Assembly (NCBI GenBank): GCA_023388635.1
Contig: JAEWFW010000020.1
Location: 1-64,000, forward strand
DNA length: 64,000 nucleotides
Reading direction: 5' to 3'
Source: Bacillota bacterium
GTDB lineage: Bacteria; Bacillota; Bacilli; Desulfuribacillales; Desulfuribacillaceae
Part shown: piece after piece, positions 1 through 9,812 of the stretch
Layout: each line of letters starts with the position of its first letter
Numbering within the stretch: the stretch's first letter is position 1
Position numbers and translations under genes: made by a program
The notes under the pieces: generated by a model
The model's input: only the letters and a program-made list of their open reading frames with translations
Told to the model about the DNA's origin: nothing
Databases searched by the model: none

Positions 1-349
1 CTATAGTATCCTCTGCACTGCGTATTTGTTGTATATCTATGTAATCGTTAATATACGCTTCATCAAATTCCACATGCTGTACTTTATTCAGCGTTCTGTA
101 GTAATTTATCGTTGTATTCATTGCAATGGTCCTCAGCCATCCGCCGATTTTCTCTAAATCTTTCACTGTATCTAGCTTGCTCAAAGCTTTGATGAAAGTC
201 TCTTGCACTACATCGTCAGTTATATGAGAATCTTTCGTCACAAAATATACCGTATAATAAATCTTTTCATAAAACATATCATATATCAACCTGTGCGCCT
301 CTGACTGCTTGTCCTTTCTTTGCAACGCTTGAATAATTTTCTGTAGCAT
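1..349 (-). CDS. ECF-type RNA polymerase sigma factor, N-terminal part (cut by window edge)
   Basis: About 116 N-terminal residues are present and the frame runs off the left edge. Residues 45-56 (DDVVQETFIKAL) are the core-binding helix of sigma region 2, and residues 69-85, beginning GGWLRTIA, match region 2.4, which reads the -10 element. Region 4 lies outside the window. The ATG is preceded by GGAGGGG at a suitable distance. ECF factors usually respond to envelope or stress signals and often sit beside an anti-sigma gene, but any such gene would be outside this window, so the regulon is unknown. Confidence 0.85.
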   Translation of the reverse strand, partial: MLQKIIQALQRKDKQSEAHRLIYDMFYEKIYYTVYFVTKDSHITDDVVQETFIKALSKLDTVKDLEKIGGWLRTIAMNTTINYYRTLNKVQHVEFDEAYINDYIDIQQIRSAEDTI

Positions 350-496
350 CTGTCCCCTCCTTCTCTTCCATATTGCCTTTCCATATTACTTTAATTATAC
401 ATAATTTTTACTGTATATAAAATGACTTAATGACGCATTCTCATAGGTCATAAGGGCTGTTTTCCATACAATTATATACAATTTTCTCAATAAAAA

Positions 497-557
497 ACAT
501 ACCAATATTAGTAGTACAAATCACCGCTGCGATTTGTGCACTAATATCAGTATGTCT
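497..557 (-). terminator. Long hairpin terminator after glnN
   Basis: An imperfect inverted repeat has three paired blocks (CATAC/GTATG, ATATTAGT/ACTAATAT, ACAAATC/GATTTGT) around a short loop. Read on the minus strand it is followed by TTTTTTATTG. It lies about 50 bases past the glnN stop, as expected for the terminator of that gene. Confidence 0.8.
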
Positions 558-604
558 ATGAGGATTTTTTAATTAAGGATAATGTCTATAGGATTCATCT
601 TCTG

Positions 605-2701
<2,097 letters not shown>

Positions 2702-2727
2702 AATAAAATCTCCTTTAACTTGATGAT

Positions 2728-2784
2728 AAAAAAAGACAAAGACGCCTTCAAGGGATTAACCTTAAAGACGCCTTTGCCTTTATG
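2728..2784 (-). promoter_or_regulatory. glnN leader attenuator with AAAGGC hexaloop hairpin
   Basis: On the minus strand the leader opens with a hairpin of stem AAAGGC/GTCTTT and hexaloop AAAGGC (2764-2781). The loop and 3' arm of that hairpin are also the first part of the 5' arm of a 15-16 bp terminator stem (2738-2753 with 2760-2775), which is closed by three G-U pairs and followed by seven Ts. The two structures exclude each other. ANTAR antiterminator targets have hexaloops with A at position 1 and G at position 4, which this loop satisfies. Only one such hairpin is visible, whereas described targets have two. The ANTAR protein encoded at 7725-8309 is the likely ligand (inference). Confidence 0.6.
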
Positions 2785-2790
2785 TTCTGA

Positions 2791-2820
2791 ATTGTATACC
2801 TAATACAAGAGGTGTGTCAA
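2791..2820 (-). promoter_or_regulatory. glnN promoter
   Basis: On the minus strand TTGACA (2815-2820) is followed after 18 bases by TACAAT (2791-2796), or after 16 by TATACA. Predicted transcription would start just before the hexaloop hairpin. Confidence 0.65.
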
Positions 2821-2882
2821 CTGATTTTTTACAATTTTTATCGAAATCCTCACAATAGGCTCTGGGAATTCGCGTTTTCACC

Positions 2883-2912
2883 TTGACAAAACGAAACTGG
2901 CGATGATATAGT
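2883..2912 (+). promoter_or_regulatory. Promoter of the glutamate synthase operon
   Basis: A perfect -35 TTGACA (2883-2888) is followed by an 18-base spacer and TATAGT (2907-2912). The predicted start point is just upstream of the leader hairpin at 2922, mirroring the arrangement at the divergent glnN promoter. Confidence 0.7.
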
Positions 2913-2921
2913 ATTTACAAA

Positions 2922-2982
2922 TGAGCAAAGGCGTTCATTTTAGTGTAGGCAATCGTCTGCATTAAAATGAACGCCTTTTTTT
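2922..2982 (+). promoter_or_regulatory. Glutamate synthase operon leader attenuator with AAAGGC hexaloop hairpin
   Basis: The hairpin TGAGC/GTTCA (2922-2937) displays the hexaloop AAAGGC, the same loop as in the glnN leader. Its loop and 3' arm are shared with the 5' arm of a perfect 14 bp terminator stem (2929-2942 with 2963-2976) ending in seven Ts. Forming the small hairpin would block the terminator. The operon's first true start codon (3033) lies 50 bases further on. The layout is that of an ANTAR-controlled leader, again with only one hexaloop hairpin visible. Confidence 0.6.
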
Positions 2983-3032
2983 GTTCTTTTTTATTATATT
3001 CTTCTATATTTTTCGAAAGGAAAGGAACTCAT

Positions 3033-4127
3033 ATGAAATTAGAAGGTCAAGTGCGAATTCCCTCCGGATGTGCCATTGCCGCCGTTATTTCAAAATGCGG
3101 GAACAGAATGTCCGGTGAAATGATTACGAATGCTATGAAACCGATGCACGACCGTTCCAACGGACTCGGCGGCGGTTTTGCAGGTTACGGCATCTATCCC
3201 GAATACAAGGATTTTTATGCCTTACACTTATTCTATAATGAACGCGCTACCCGCAAGAATTGTGAACAATTCTTAAAAGAACGATTTGAAATCGTACGAT
3301 CGGAAATTATTCCCACGCGAAAGACTACGGGGATTACAGATGAACCAATTATATGGAGATATTTCGTGGCTCCTTTGAAGTCTGTTGTCACCTCCTTGCA
3401 GCTTGATGAGAAAGAATTTGTTGCGAGGGCGGTTACGACGATCAATACAGAAATACACGGCGCTTATGTTTTTTCCAGCGGCAAAAATATGGGAGCTTTC
3501 AAAGCAGTCGGATTTCCGGAAGATGTCGGTGTCTTTTATAAATTAGAGGACTACGCAGGCTATTCCTGGACGGCACACGGACGTTATCCTACCAACACAC
3601 CCGGCTGGTGGGGCGGTGCTCATCCCTTTACCCTGCTTGATTACTCGATCGTTCATAACGGTGAAATTTCTTCTTATGACGCCAACCGGCGCTTCATTGA
3701 AATGTTCGGTTACAAATGCACCCTTCAGACCGATACCGAAGTCATTACCTATATTATGGACTATCTTGTTCGTACTCAAGGTCTTACCTTGAACGAAGCC
3801 GCCAGTGTTATTGCGGCTCCGTTTTGGAGCTCCATTGCTGCTGAGACGGATGAGAAACAGCGCGAAAAATACACCTATCTTCGTACCGCCTTTTCAAGTC
3901 TGCTGATAACCGGACCGTTTTCGATTGTCTTAGGCTTTGACGGCGGACTGATGGCTCTGAATGATCGGTTGAAACTTCGTTCCATGGTCGTCGGAGAAAA
4001 GGATGATAGGGTGTTTATCGCCAGCGAAGAAGCCGCCATCCGCACGATGGAGCCAAATGCGGAAAACATCTATGCTCCGGCAGGCGGCGAGCCGGTTATT
4101 ATTAACGTAAAGGACGGTGCATTCTGA
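3033..4127 (+). CDS. Glutamate synthase glutaminase subunit (class II amidotransferase)
   Basis: This 364-residue protein would release ammonia from glutamine for glutamate synthesis. It is the stand-alone counterpart of the N-terminal domain of large bacterial glutamate synthases. The presumed nucleophile is Cys13 in SGCAIAAV, so a 12-residue leader peptide would need removal to expose it. HGRYPTN (182-188) and HNGEISSY (208-215) are the substrate-binding motifs of class II amidotransferases. The start was placed at the ATG after AAAGGAAAGGAA. An in-frame ATG at 2967 lies inside the leader terminator and was rejected. Its stop overlaps the next start as TGATGA, indicating translational coupling. 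Confidence 0.9.
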   Translation: MKLEGQVRIPSGCAIAAVISKCGNRMSGEMITNAMKPMHDRSNGLGGGFAGYGIYPEYKDFYALHLFYNERATRKNCEQFLKERFEIVRSEIIPTRKTTGITDEPIIWRYFVAPLKSVVTSLQLDEKEFVARAVTTINTEIHGAYVFSSGKNMGAFKAVGFPEDVGVFYKLEDYAGYSWTAHGRYPTNTPGWWGGAHPFTLLDYSIVHNGEISSYDANRRFIEMFGYKCTLQTDTEVITYIMDYLVRTQGLTLNEAASVIAAPFWSSIAAETDEKQREKYTYLRTAFSSLLITGPFSIVLGFDGGLMALNDRLKLRSMVVGEKDDRVFIASEEAAIRTMEPNAENIYAPAGGEPVIINVKDGAF

Positions 4128-5632
4128 TGAGCATAGAATTTATATATCCCGAATTTGAGGTTATCATAAACAATGACCGATGCATCAGATGCAGAGCGTG
4201 CGAGCTGCAATGCTCCAATGAAGTGTACACGTTTGATGCCGAACGCAATATGATGATCAGCGATGAAGCGAATTGTGTCAATTGCCAGCGCTGCGTGTCC
4301 TTCTGTCCGACCAAGGCGATCAAGGTCATAAAAAGTGACTGCGTGATGCGCGAAAATGCCAACTGGTCAAATGATACGATCAAAGAAATTTATAAACAAG
4401 CAAACAGCGGCGGTGTCCTGCTTTCTTCGATGGGCAGCCCCAAGCCAATGCCGATATATTGGGACCATATCTTAATTAACGCATCGCAAGTAACCAACCC
4501 ACCGATCGATCCACTGAGAGAACCTATGGAAACCCGTGTATTCCTCGGCAAAAAGCCTGAAAGAATGCAACGTGATGAAAACGGTAGATTGAAATGTGAA
4601 TTGCCTCCTCAGCTTGAGCTTGCAATGCCAATCATGTTTGCAGCCATGAGCTATGGCTCGATCAGCTACAATGCCCATGAATCTTTGGCAAGGGCTGCCA
4701 CGGAGCTTGGTATTCTCTATAACACCGGTGAAGGCGGACTGCACGAGGATTTCTATTGTTATGGTGAAAATACGATTGTTCAGGTCGCATCCGGACGCTT
4801 TGGCGTTCACAAAGATTACCTGGAAGCCGGAGCTGCTGTGGAAATCAAAATGGGTCAAGGCGCCAAGCCCGGTATCGGCGGGCATCTTCCGGGGGCTAAA
4901 ATCATTGGTGATGTTTCCCGTACCCGAATGAGCCCTGAAGGATCCGATGCAATCTCTCCTGCACCCCACCATGATATTTATTCGATTGAAGACCTCCGCC
5001 AGCTTGTGTTCTCGTTGAAAGAGGCTACAGAATATAAGAAGCCGATCATCGTAAAAATTGCCGCTGTGCATAACATTGCCGCCATCGCCAGCGGTATTGC
5101 CAGAAGCGGAGCAGATATTATCGCCATCGACGGTTTCCGTGGCGGTACCGGTGCGGCTCCTACGAGAATTCGCGACAATGTCGGTATTCCGATTGAATTG
5201 GCACTTGCCGCCGTTGATCAGAGTTTGCGTGATGAAGGCATCCGAAACAATGTTTCTCTGATTGTCGGCGGAAGTATCCGCAATGCTGCCGATATCGTAA
5301 AAGCGATTGCCCTCGGTGCTGATGCCTGCTATGTGGGAACCGCAGCGTTGCTCGCTTTAGGCTGCCATCTCTGCCGCACCTGCCAAAGCGGTAAATGTAA
5401 CTGGGGTATTGCTACGCAACGTCCTGAGCTTGTGAAGCGGCTCAATCCCAACATTGGCAGCGAGCGCCTTGTCAATCTGCTAAGGGCTTGGGAACATGAA
5501 ATCCAAGAACTTATGGGCGGCATGGGTATCAATTCGATTGAATCGCTGCGTGGAAATCGCTTAATGTTGCGCGGTATCGGATTAAGTGAAAAGGAGCTTG
5601 AGATTCTCGGTATCTCCCACGCAGGTGAATAG
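4127..5632 (+). CDS. gltB: Glutamate synthase core subunit with N-terminal ferredoxin domain
   Basis: The 501-residue protein fuses two 4Fe-4S motifs (Cys19, 22, 25, 29 and Cys50, 53, 56, 60) to the FMN-binding glutamate synthase barrel. The barrel would reductively aminate 2-oxoglutarate with ammonia tunnelled from the amidotransferase. A further cysteine cluster (413, 416, 419, 424) lies where family members carry a 3Fe-4S cluster. This is the archaeal or anaerobe type of split enzyme. No NAD(P)H-binding small subunit is encoded nearby, so electrons may come from ferredoxin through the N-terminal clusters (inference). Confidence 0.93.
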   Translation: MSIEFIYPEFEVIINNDRCIRCRACELQCSNEVYTFDAERNMMISDEANCVNCQRCVSFCPTKAIKVIKSDCVMRENANWSNDTIKEIYKQANSGGVLLSSMGSPKPMPIYWDHILINASQVTNPPIDPLREPMETRVFLGKKPERMQRDENGRLKCELPPQLELAMPIMFAAMSYGSISYNAHESLARAATELGILYNTGEGGLHEDFYCYGENTIVQVASGRFGVHKDYLEAGAAVEIKMGQGAKPGIGGHLPGAKIIGDVSRTRMSPEGSDAISPAPHHDIYSIEDLRQLVFSLKEATEYKKPIIVKIAAVHNIAAIASGIARSGADIIAIDGFRGGTGAAPTRIRDNVGIPIELALAAVDQSLRDEGIRNNVSLIVGGSIRNAADIVKAIALGADACYVGTAALLALGCHLCRTCQSGKCNWGIATQRPELVKRLNPNIGSERLVNLLRAWEHEIQELMGGMGINSIESLRGNRLMLRGIGLSEKELEILGISHAGE

Positions 5633-5705
5633 AGAAAAAATTGCAGCTTACACAATATTTTTGTGCAAGAAATTATAGAAAAAACTTCGGAGGTGCAGTA
5701 GTATT

Positions 5706-6440
5706 ATGCTAATAGATGTGACAGACCTCGATTATAGAACATTGAACGATTTACTCCGTAAACATCAAGAGGATTGCGTCATTACCGGTTGCTGCGGTCA
5801 GCGCTTCATTGCTGCAGGCATGTCCGGTCGAGCGATTACAATTGACGGCGTTCCCGGAAATGCCCTCGGCGCCTATCTGAACGGCGCTTCTATCACAGTC
5901 AATACCAATGCACAGGATGCCGTCGGTGATACGATGAACGAAGGCGAAATTATCATTCATGGCAATATCGGCGATGCAGCCGGCTATGCTATGCGCGGCG
6001 GTAAAATCTACGTCAAAGGCAATGCAGGATACCGCGCCGGAATCCATATGAAGGCATATAAAGACAAAGTTCCGGTCATGGTCATCGGCGGTGTCGCTGG
6101 AAGTTTTCTTGGCGAATACCAGGCAGGCGGCGTTATCATCGTTCTCGGACTTGAAGCAAACGGTCACCCGATTGTCGATCAGCATATTGTCGGCGACTTC
6201 CCCTGCACCGGTATGCACGGAGGTAAAATGTTTTTGCGTGGAGATTACAAGGAGACCGCGTTTCCTCGTCAGGTTACTGTAAGAGGCGCAACAGCAGCAG
6301 ATATGGAAGAAATCAACAGCTATATATCCGAATACTGCGCGTTGTTCGGATACGATATAACAGAAGTGATCAATTCCCCCTTTACTGTCATTACACCCAA
6401 TAGTAACAACCCATACAAGCAAATGTATGTGGCAAATTAA
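5706..6440 (+). CDS. Glutamate synthase GXGXG-domain subunit
   Basis: This 244-residue protein corresponds to the C-terminal right-handed beta-helix of large glutamate synthases, a structural module that packs against the synthase and amidotransferase domains. Regularly spaced glycines run through most of its length, for example in VNTNAQDAVGDTMNEGE and GNIGDAAGYAMRGG. The ATG follows CGGAGGTG. With the two preceding genes it completes a three-protein glutamate synthase. The 73-base gap upstream holds a small CACAA/TTGTG hairpin and no obvious promoter. Confidence 0.9.
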   Translation: MLIDVTDLDYRTLNDLLRKHQEDCVITGCCGQRFIAAGMSGRAITIDGVPGNALGAYLNGASITVNTNAQDAVGDTMNEGEIIIHGNIGDAAGYAMRGGKIYVKGNAGYRAGIHMKAYKDKVPVMVIGGVAGSFLGEYQAGGVIIVLGLEANGHPIVDQHIVGDFPCTGMHGGKMFLRGDYKETAFPRQVTVRGATAADMEEINSYISEYCALFGYDITEVINSPFTVITPNSNNPYKQMYVAN

Positions 6441-6460
6441 AAGAAGGTAGGTAAGATGTT

Positions 6461-7672
6461 ATGAAGTATTCAAAACAAGAGGTTATACAGTACGTTCAAG
6501 AAGAGGATGTAAAGTTTATCCGTCTTGCCTTTTGCGATGTATTTGGCAAGCAAAAGAATATTTCCATTATGCCGGAGGAACTTCCTCGCGCTTTTGAATA
6601 CGGAATATCGTTCGACGCATCGGCGATCGCAGGATTTGGGGATGAAACACATTCCGATTTGCTGTTGCATCCCGATGCTGCGACATTGACGACGCTTCCA
6701 TGGAGACCTGAGCATGGTCGCGTTGTTCGTATGTTCTGCAATATCTCCTACCCTGACGGCAAACCATTTCCCTGCGATTCCCGCCGTCTTTTAGAGCAGT
6801 CGATCAAACATGCCGAACAAGCCGGATTCAGCTTTTCCTTTGGCGCGGAGCAGGAATTCTACCTTTTCAAACTGGATGAAAACGGAGAACCGACAAAAGA
6901 ACCTTACGACAAAGCCGGTTATATGGATATTGCACCGGAGGACAAAGGCGAAAACATTCGGCGTGAAATTTGCCTCACTCTGGAACAGATGGGCATTCGT
7001 CCTGAAAGTTCTCACCACGAAGAAGGACCGGGACAAAACGAAATCGACTTCCGTTATTCCGATCCTATGACTGCTGCCGATAATGTAATGACCTTCCAGA
7101 CAATCGTTAAAACCGTCGCCCATCGAAACGGACTGTTTGCAGATTTCAGCCCGAAACCGCTTGCAGACAAACCCGGAAGCGGATTTCACATCAACATATC
7201 CGTAAAAGCAGCAGACGGTTCCGATAATATGTATTATATGATTGCCGGTATCCTCGATAAGATTGAGGATATGACTGTCTTCCTGAACCCCACTGAAAAT
7301 TCTTACGAGCGTTTTGGAAGTAATAAAGCTCCGGGTTACATCTCTTGGTCAATCGAAAACCGCTCTCAGCTCGTGCGAGTTCCTGCGGCTGTGGGCGAAT
7401 ATCGCCGTGCGGAGCTTCGTTCACCTGATCCCAAGTCCAATCCGTATCTGGCATTTGCACTGATGATTTACGCAGGTCTATATGGGATTGAAAATAAATT
7501 GGATTTGCCGATGGTGGCAAATTTCAACCTGTATAAAGCGGATACGGAAACGCTTGCACAGTTCAAAAGATTACCGCAAAATTTAGAAGCAGCCCGTACA
7601 GCCGCAGCCGGTAGCGCTTTTATCCGGGAATATATACCTGCCGCTCTATTGGACGCCTACTGCAATAAGTAA
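6461..7672 (+). CDS. glnA: Glutamine synthetase, short type I
   Basis: At 403 residues this is about 40 shorter than usual type I enzymes. Catalytic motifs are present: FGAEQEFYLF (127-136), HHEEGPGQNEID (185-196), GSGFHINIS (239-247) and NPTENSYERFG (276-286). The second histidine usually found in the GSGMHxH motif is Asn here. No adenylylation-site region is evident. The gene is 20 bases after the GXGXG subunit, so it is co-transcribed with glutamate synthase and would supply its glutamine. It is followed by the ANTAR regulator, an order seen in clostridial glnA-nitR loci. It is unrelated in sequence class to glnN at 605-2701. Confidence 0.93.
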   Translation: MKYSKQEVIQYVQEEDVKFIRLAFCDVFGKQKNISIMPEELPRAFEYGISFDASAIAGFGDETHSDLLLHPDAATLTTLPWRPEHGRVVRMFCNISYPDGKPFPCDSRRLLEQSIKHAEQAGFSFSFGAEQEFYLFKLDENGEPTKEPYDKAGYMDIAPEDKGENIRREICLTLEQMGIRPESSHHEEGPGQNEIDFRYSDPMTAADNVMTFQTIVKTVAHRNGLFADFSPKPLADKPGSGFHINISVKAADGSDNMYYMIAGILDKIEDMTVFLNPTENSYERFGSNKAPGYISWSIENRSQLVRVPAAVGEYRRAELRSPDPKSNPYLAFALMIYAGLYGIENKLDLPMVANFNLYKADTETLAQFKRLPQNLEAARTAAAGSAFIREYIPAALLDAYCNK

Positions 7673-7724
7673 GATTCGGATAAATCAGTGAAAATCATGC
7701 CAAATCAAAAAGGAGGGGAGCAAA

Positions 7725-8309
7725 ATGAGTTTGAAAGAACGAGTATACAGCACTCTTGTCGTATCAGCGGCAGAAAATTTCAACTCTGCTTTGACGACGC
7801 TGCTCCCTGAATCAACCTATGATCCTGTCCTGACCGTTTCCAGTGTGAGCGCCGCAAAGCGAGCGATTGCTGAAAGAGTCTTCGACTTTGTTATGATCAA
7901 TTCCCCGTTGCCGGACGATCCCGGCACACGCTTTGCCATTGATGCTTGCGCCTCCAAAGGAACTGTCGTGTTGCTGCTTGTCAGAAGTGATATCCACGCT
8001 GAAATGTATGATAAAGTGGTCGAACACGGTGTTTTCACTTTACCGAAACCTACTTCTAAACCGACAATCGCTCAAGCTCTCAGTTGGATGGCAAGTGCAA
8101 GAGAGCGACTGCGGAAATTAGAAAAGAAAACCTTGTCGATTGAAGAAAAGATGGAAGAAATCCGGCTTGTCAACCGAGCAAAATGGTTGCTGATTAGCCA
8201 ACTGCAAATGAGCGAACCGGATGCCCACCGCCACATAGAAAAACAGGCAATGGATCTTTGCATTTCCAAAAAAGCGGTTGCCGAAAATATTCTCCAAGCA
8301 TATTCGTAA
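7725..8309 (+). CDS. ANTAR-domain transcription antiterminator, NitR-like
   Basis: The C-terminus (about 140-192) is a clear ANTAR RNA-binding domain, including RLVNRAKWLL (147-156), SEPDAH (163-168) and KQAMDLCISKKAVAENIL. A helical linker (about 122-145) precedes it and could dimerise. The first 115 residues resemble a response-regulator receiver but lack the acidic pair, and Asn59 sits where the phospho-accepting aspartate should be. Only Lys108 of the usual site is kept. Control is therefore unlikely to be by phosphorylation. Last gene of the glutamate synthase operon, 52 bases after glnA, with RBS AAGGAGGGG. The two terminator leaders at 2.7-3.0 kb are its likely targets. Confidence 0.88.
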   Translation: MSLKERVYSTLVVSAAENFNSALTTLLPESTYDPVLTVSSVSAAKRAIAERVFDFVMINSPLPDDPGTRFAIDACASKGTVVLLLVRSDIHAEMYDKVVEHGVFTLPKPTSKPTIAQALSWMASARERLRKLEKKTLSIEEKMEEIRLVNRAKWLLISQLQMSEPDAHRHIEKQAMDLCISKKAVAENILQAYS

Positions 8310-8337
8310 CATATTCGTATTGAAAATTGTGTTCATA

Positions 8338-8367
8338 TAAAAAAGAGCAGAATCAATCTCTGCTCTT
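8338..8367. terminator. Bidirectional terminator between the ANTAR gene and ypeB
   Basis: AAGAGCAGA and TCTGCTCTT form a 9 bp stem around a 7-base loop. On the minus strand it is followed by a run of six Ts, so it serves ypeB best. It may also stop the convergent + operon. Confidence 0.75.
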
Positions 8368-8406
8368 CATAATCATCAATTATCTGCACTCCATATTCCT
8401 CTGCTC

Positions 8407-9777
8407 TTAGTAAGTATTGTACACCTGCTGTACACTGATATAATCGACTTTTTCGACTTTTTCTTCCAGCCCGTCACGCACATTGATGTAGATTTTATAC
8501 GTATTGTTATCAATCGTGCCAATAAATTCGTACGTCAGTACATCTTTTCCGTCTTCCGCCTCAATCACTGCCATTCGCTGTTCCTCTACTTGCAGACGAG
8601 GATTCAGATGTTCCCGTGCCTGCTCAATCGTCAGCTCTACAGGGCCAAACTCACGTTTATTATGGTTTAGCAAATACTCGCTTGCAGAAAAACCAATAAT
8701 GTCCCCGTTATCGAGGGCAATCTTCACTGTAATCGTGTCGGGATACATGACCATATTGTCCTCATATGCCGCAAAGGAAATGATCGCTATATTTTCATAA
8801 TCATCGACACTCGTAGAAATGACTTTCGATACTTCTAATTTCTTCAGGTATTCAGCAGCGATGCTTTCCGCTTCCTGTAAATCGATTGTCGGTCTTCCAA
8901 CCGGTCGGTCGCGCAACAGCCAGAGAATGTTCCCTTCTATCTCCATCACATCAAGGTAAGTTGTATCTTCATCGCTGTTTGTTATATAGGCACTGTATGT
9001 AATGTATTCTCCGCCGTCATGGTTTTTGACCAGTTCAAATTCTTTATTCGGTTCAAGCTCCAGAAAATCGGCAATTTTTTGCTTAATCTGCGTTTCGTCG
9101 TATATTTCTCCGTCTGAGAGACGCTTGATTTTTTCCGAACGGATTTGCTTGATGCTGTCGATCCCAGTCCCCCATGAAACTTCCGGAAACTGATCGACTT
9201 CGCTGTCCAGGTTGGTGAAACCGTTCGTGATATTGTTGTCCATCGGTTCATCGCCACTGGCGTTGGCATACATCATTTCAAAATCTGTCCACCGCAGTTG
9301 CTCGGTTGCCACGACCTGCTGCACATTTTGTACTTCTCCTTGAATTTTAACGGCGCAGCTATAGAGCGTCTTTAACGTCTCCCACTCCTCATCAGTGATG
9401 GGGCTTTTGTCGAGATCTCTAATTGCGGCACGGTAAGAGAAATCCCCCACACGCGCGATGAAATCTTCTGTATTACTGAACTCCATCAAACCGAGCGGCA
9501 ATTGACCGATGCGTGCCTGTGCCGCATATGCCAGCCGCCAAACATTTGACAATGATCGTCTGAACTGCCCTGGTGTACTGACGGCAATCGATTTCCCCAG
9601 TTCATCTTCTACAGAGTCTATATAGTAACTCAATTCATAAAACGCTCGTTGGTACTGTGATTCGCTATTATTGTACAACATGGCTCTTTCTTGGTGCTCA
9701 TTGTACCCCCAATATACAGCGACCGCTACTGCGATTACGAATACTGGGAGCAGCCAAGCTGCTACTTTCTTATACAT
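8407..9777 (-). CDS. ypeB: Germination protein YpeB
   Basis: A 456-residue spore protein needed for assembly and activity of the cortex-lytic enzyme SleB. Residues about 7-25 form a single N-terminal membrane anchor. The middle is helical and the C-terminal part carries the repeated PepSY-like modules of this family. It lies 35 bases after sleB on the same strand, the standard sleB-ypeB pair. A sigma-G-like promoter upstream of sleB fits expression in the forespore. Confidence 0.93.
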   Translation of the reverse strand: MYKKVAAWLLPVFVIAVAVAVYWGYNEHQERAMLYNNSESQYQRAFYELSYYIDSVEDELGKSIAVSTPGQFRRSLSNVWRLAYAAQARIGQLPLGLMEFSNTEDFIARVGDFSYRAAIRDLDKSPITDEEWETLKTLYSCAVKIQGEVQNVQQVVATEQLRWTDFEMMYANASGDEPMDNNITNGFTNLDSEVDQFPEVSWGTGIDSIKQIRSEKIKRLSDGEIYDETQIKQKIADFLELEPNKEFELVKNHDGGEYITYSAYITNSDEDTTYLDVMEIEGNILWLLRDRPVGRPTIDLQEAESIAAEYLKKLEVSKVISTSVDDYENIAIISFAAYEDNMVMYPDTITVKIALDNGDIIGFSASEYLLNHNKREFGPVELTIEQAREHLNPRLQVEEQRMAVIEAEDGKDVLTYEFIGTIDNNTYKIYINVRDGLEEKVEKVDYISVQQVYNTY

Positions 9778-9812
9778 AATGTACCTCCTCTATTGACTTT
9801 GAAATAGCCTGT

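Noticed and set aside
350..496. Promoter of the ECF sigma factor
   Set aside because: A TATAAT-like hexamer is present in AT-rich sequence, but no convincing -35 or ECF-type autoregulated promoter could be assigned.
2784..2930. Glutamine (glnA) riboswitch or a second hexaloop hairpin in the glnN/glutamate synthase intergenic region
   Set aside because: No glutamine-riboswitch core motif was seen, and no further stem with an AxxGxx hexaloop was found between the two promoters.
2967..3032. 22-codon N-terminal extension of the glutamate synthase amidotransferase
   Set aside because: The ATG is inside the 3' arm of the leader terminator; the ATG at 3033 has a proper ribosome site and gives the usual leader before the nucleophile Cys.
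4472..5071. 199-codon open frame antisense to the glutamate synthase core gene
   Set aside because: It lies wholly opposite a strongly conserved coding region, has no ribosome site and no recognisable domain; the length is explained by codon bias on the other strand.
5751..6422. 223-codon open frame antisense to the GXGXG subunit
   Set aside because: A shadow of the glycine-rich repeat coding on the plus strand, with no ribosome site or family match.
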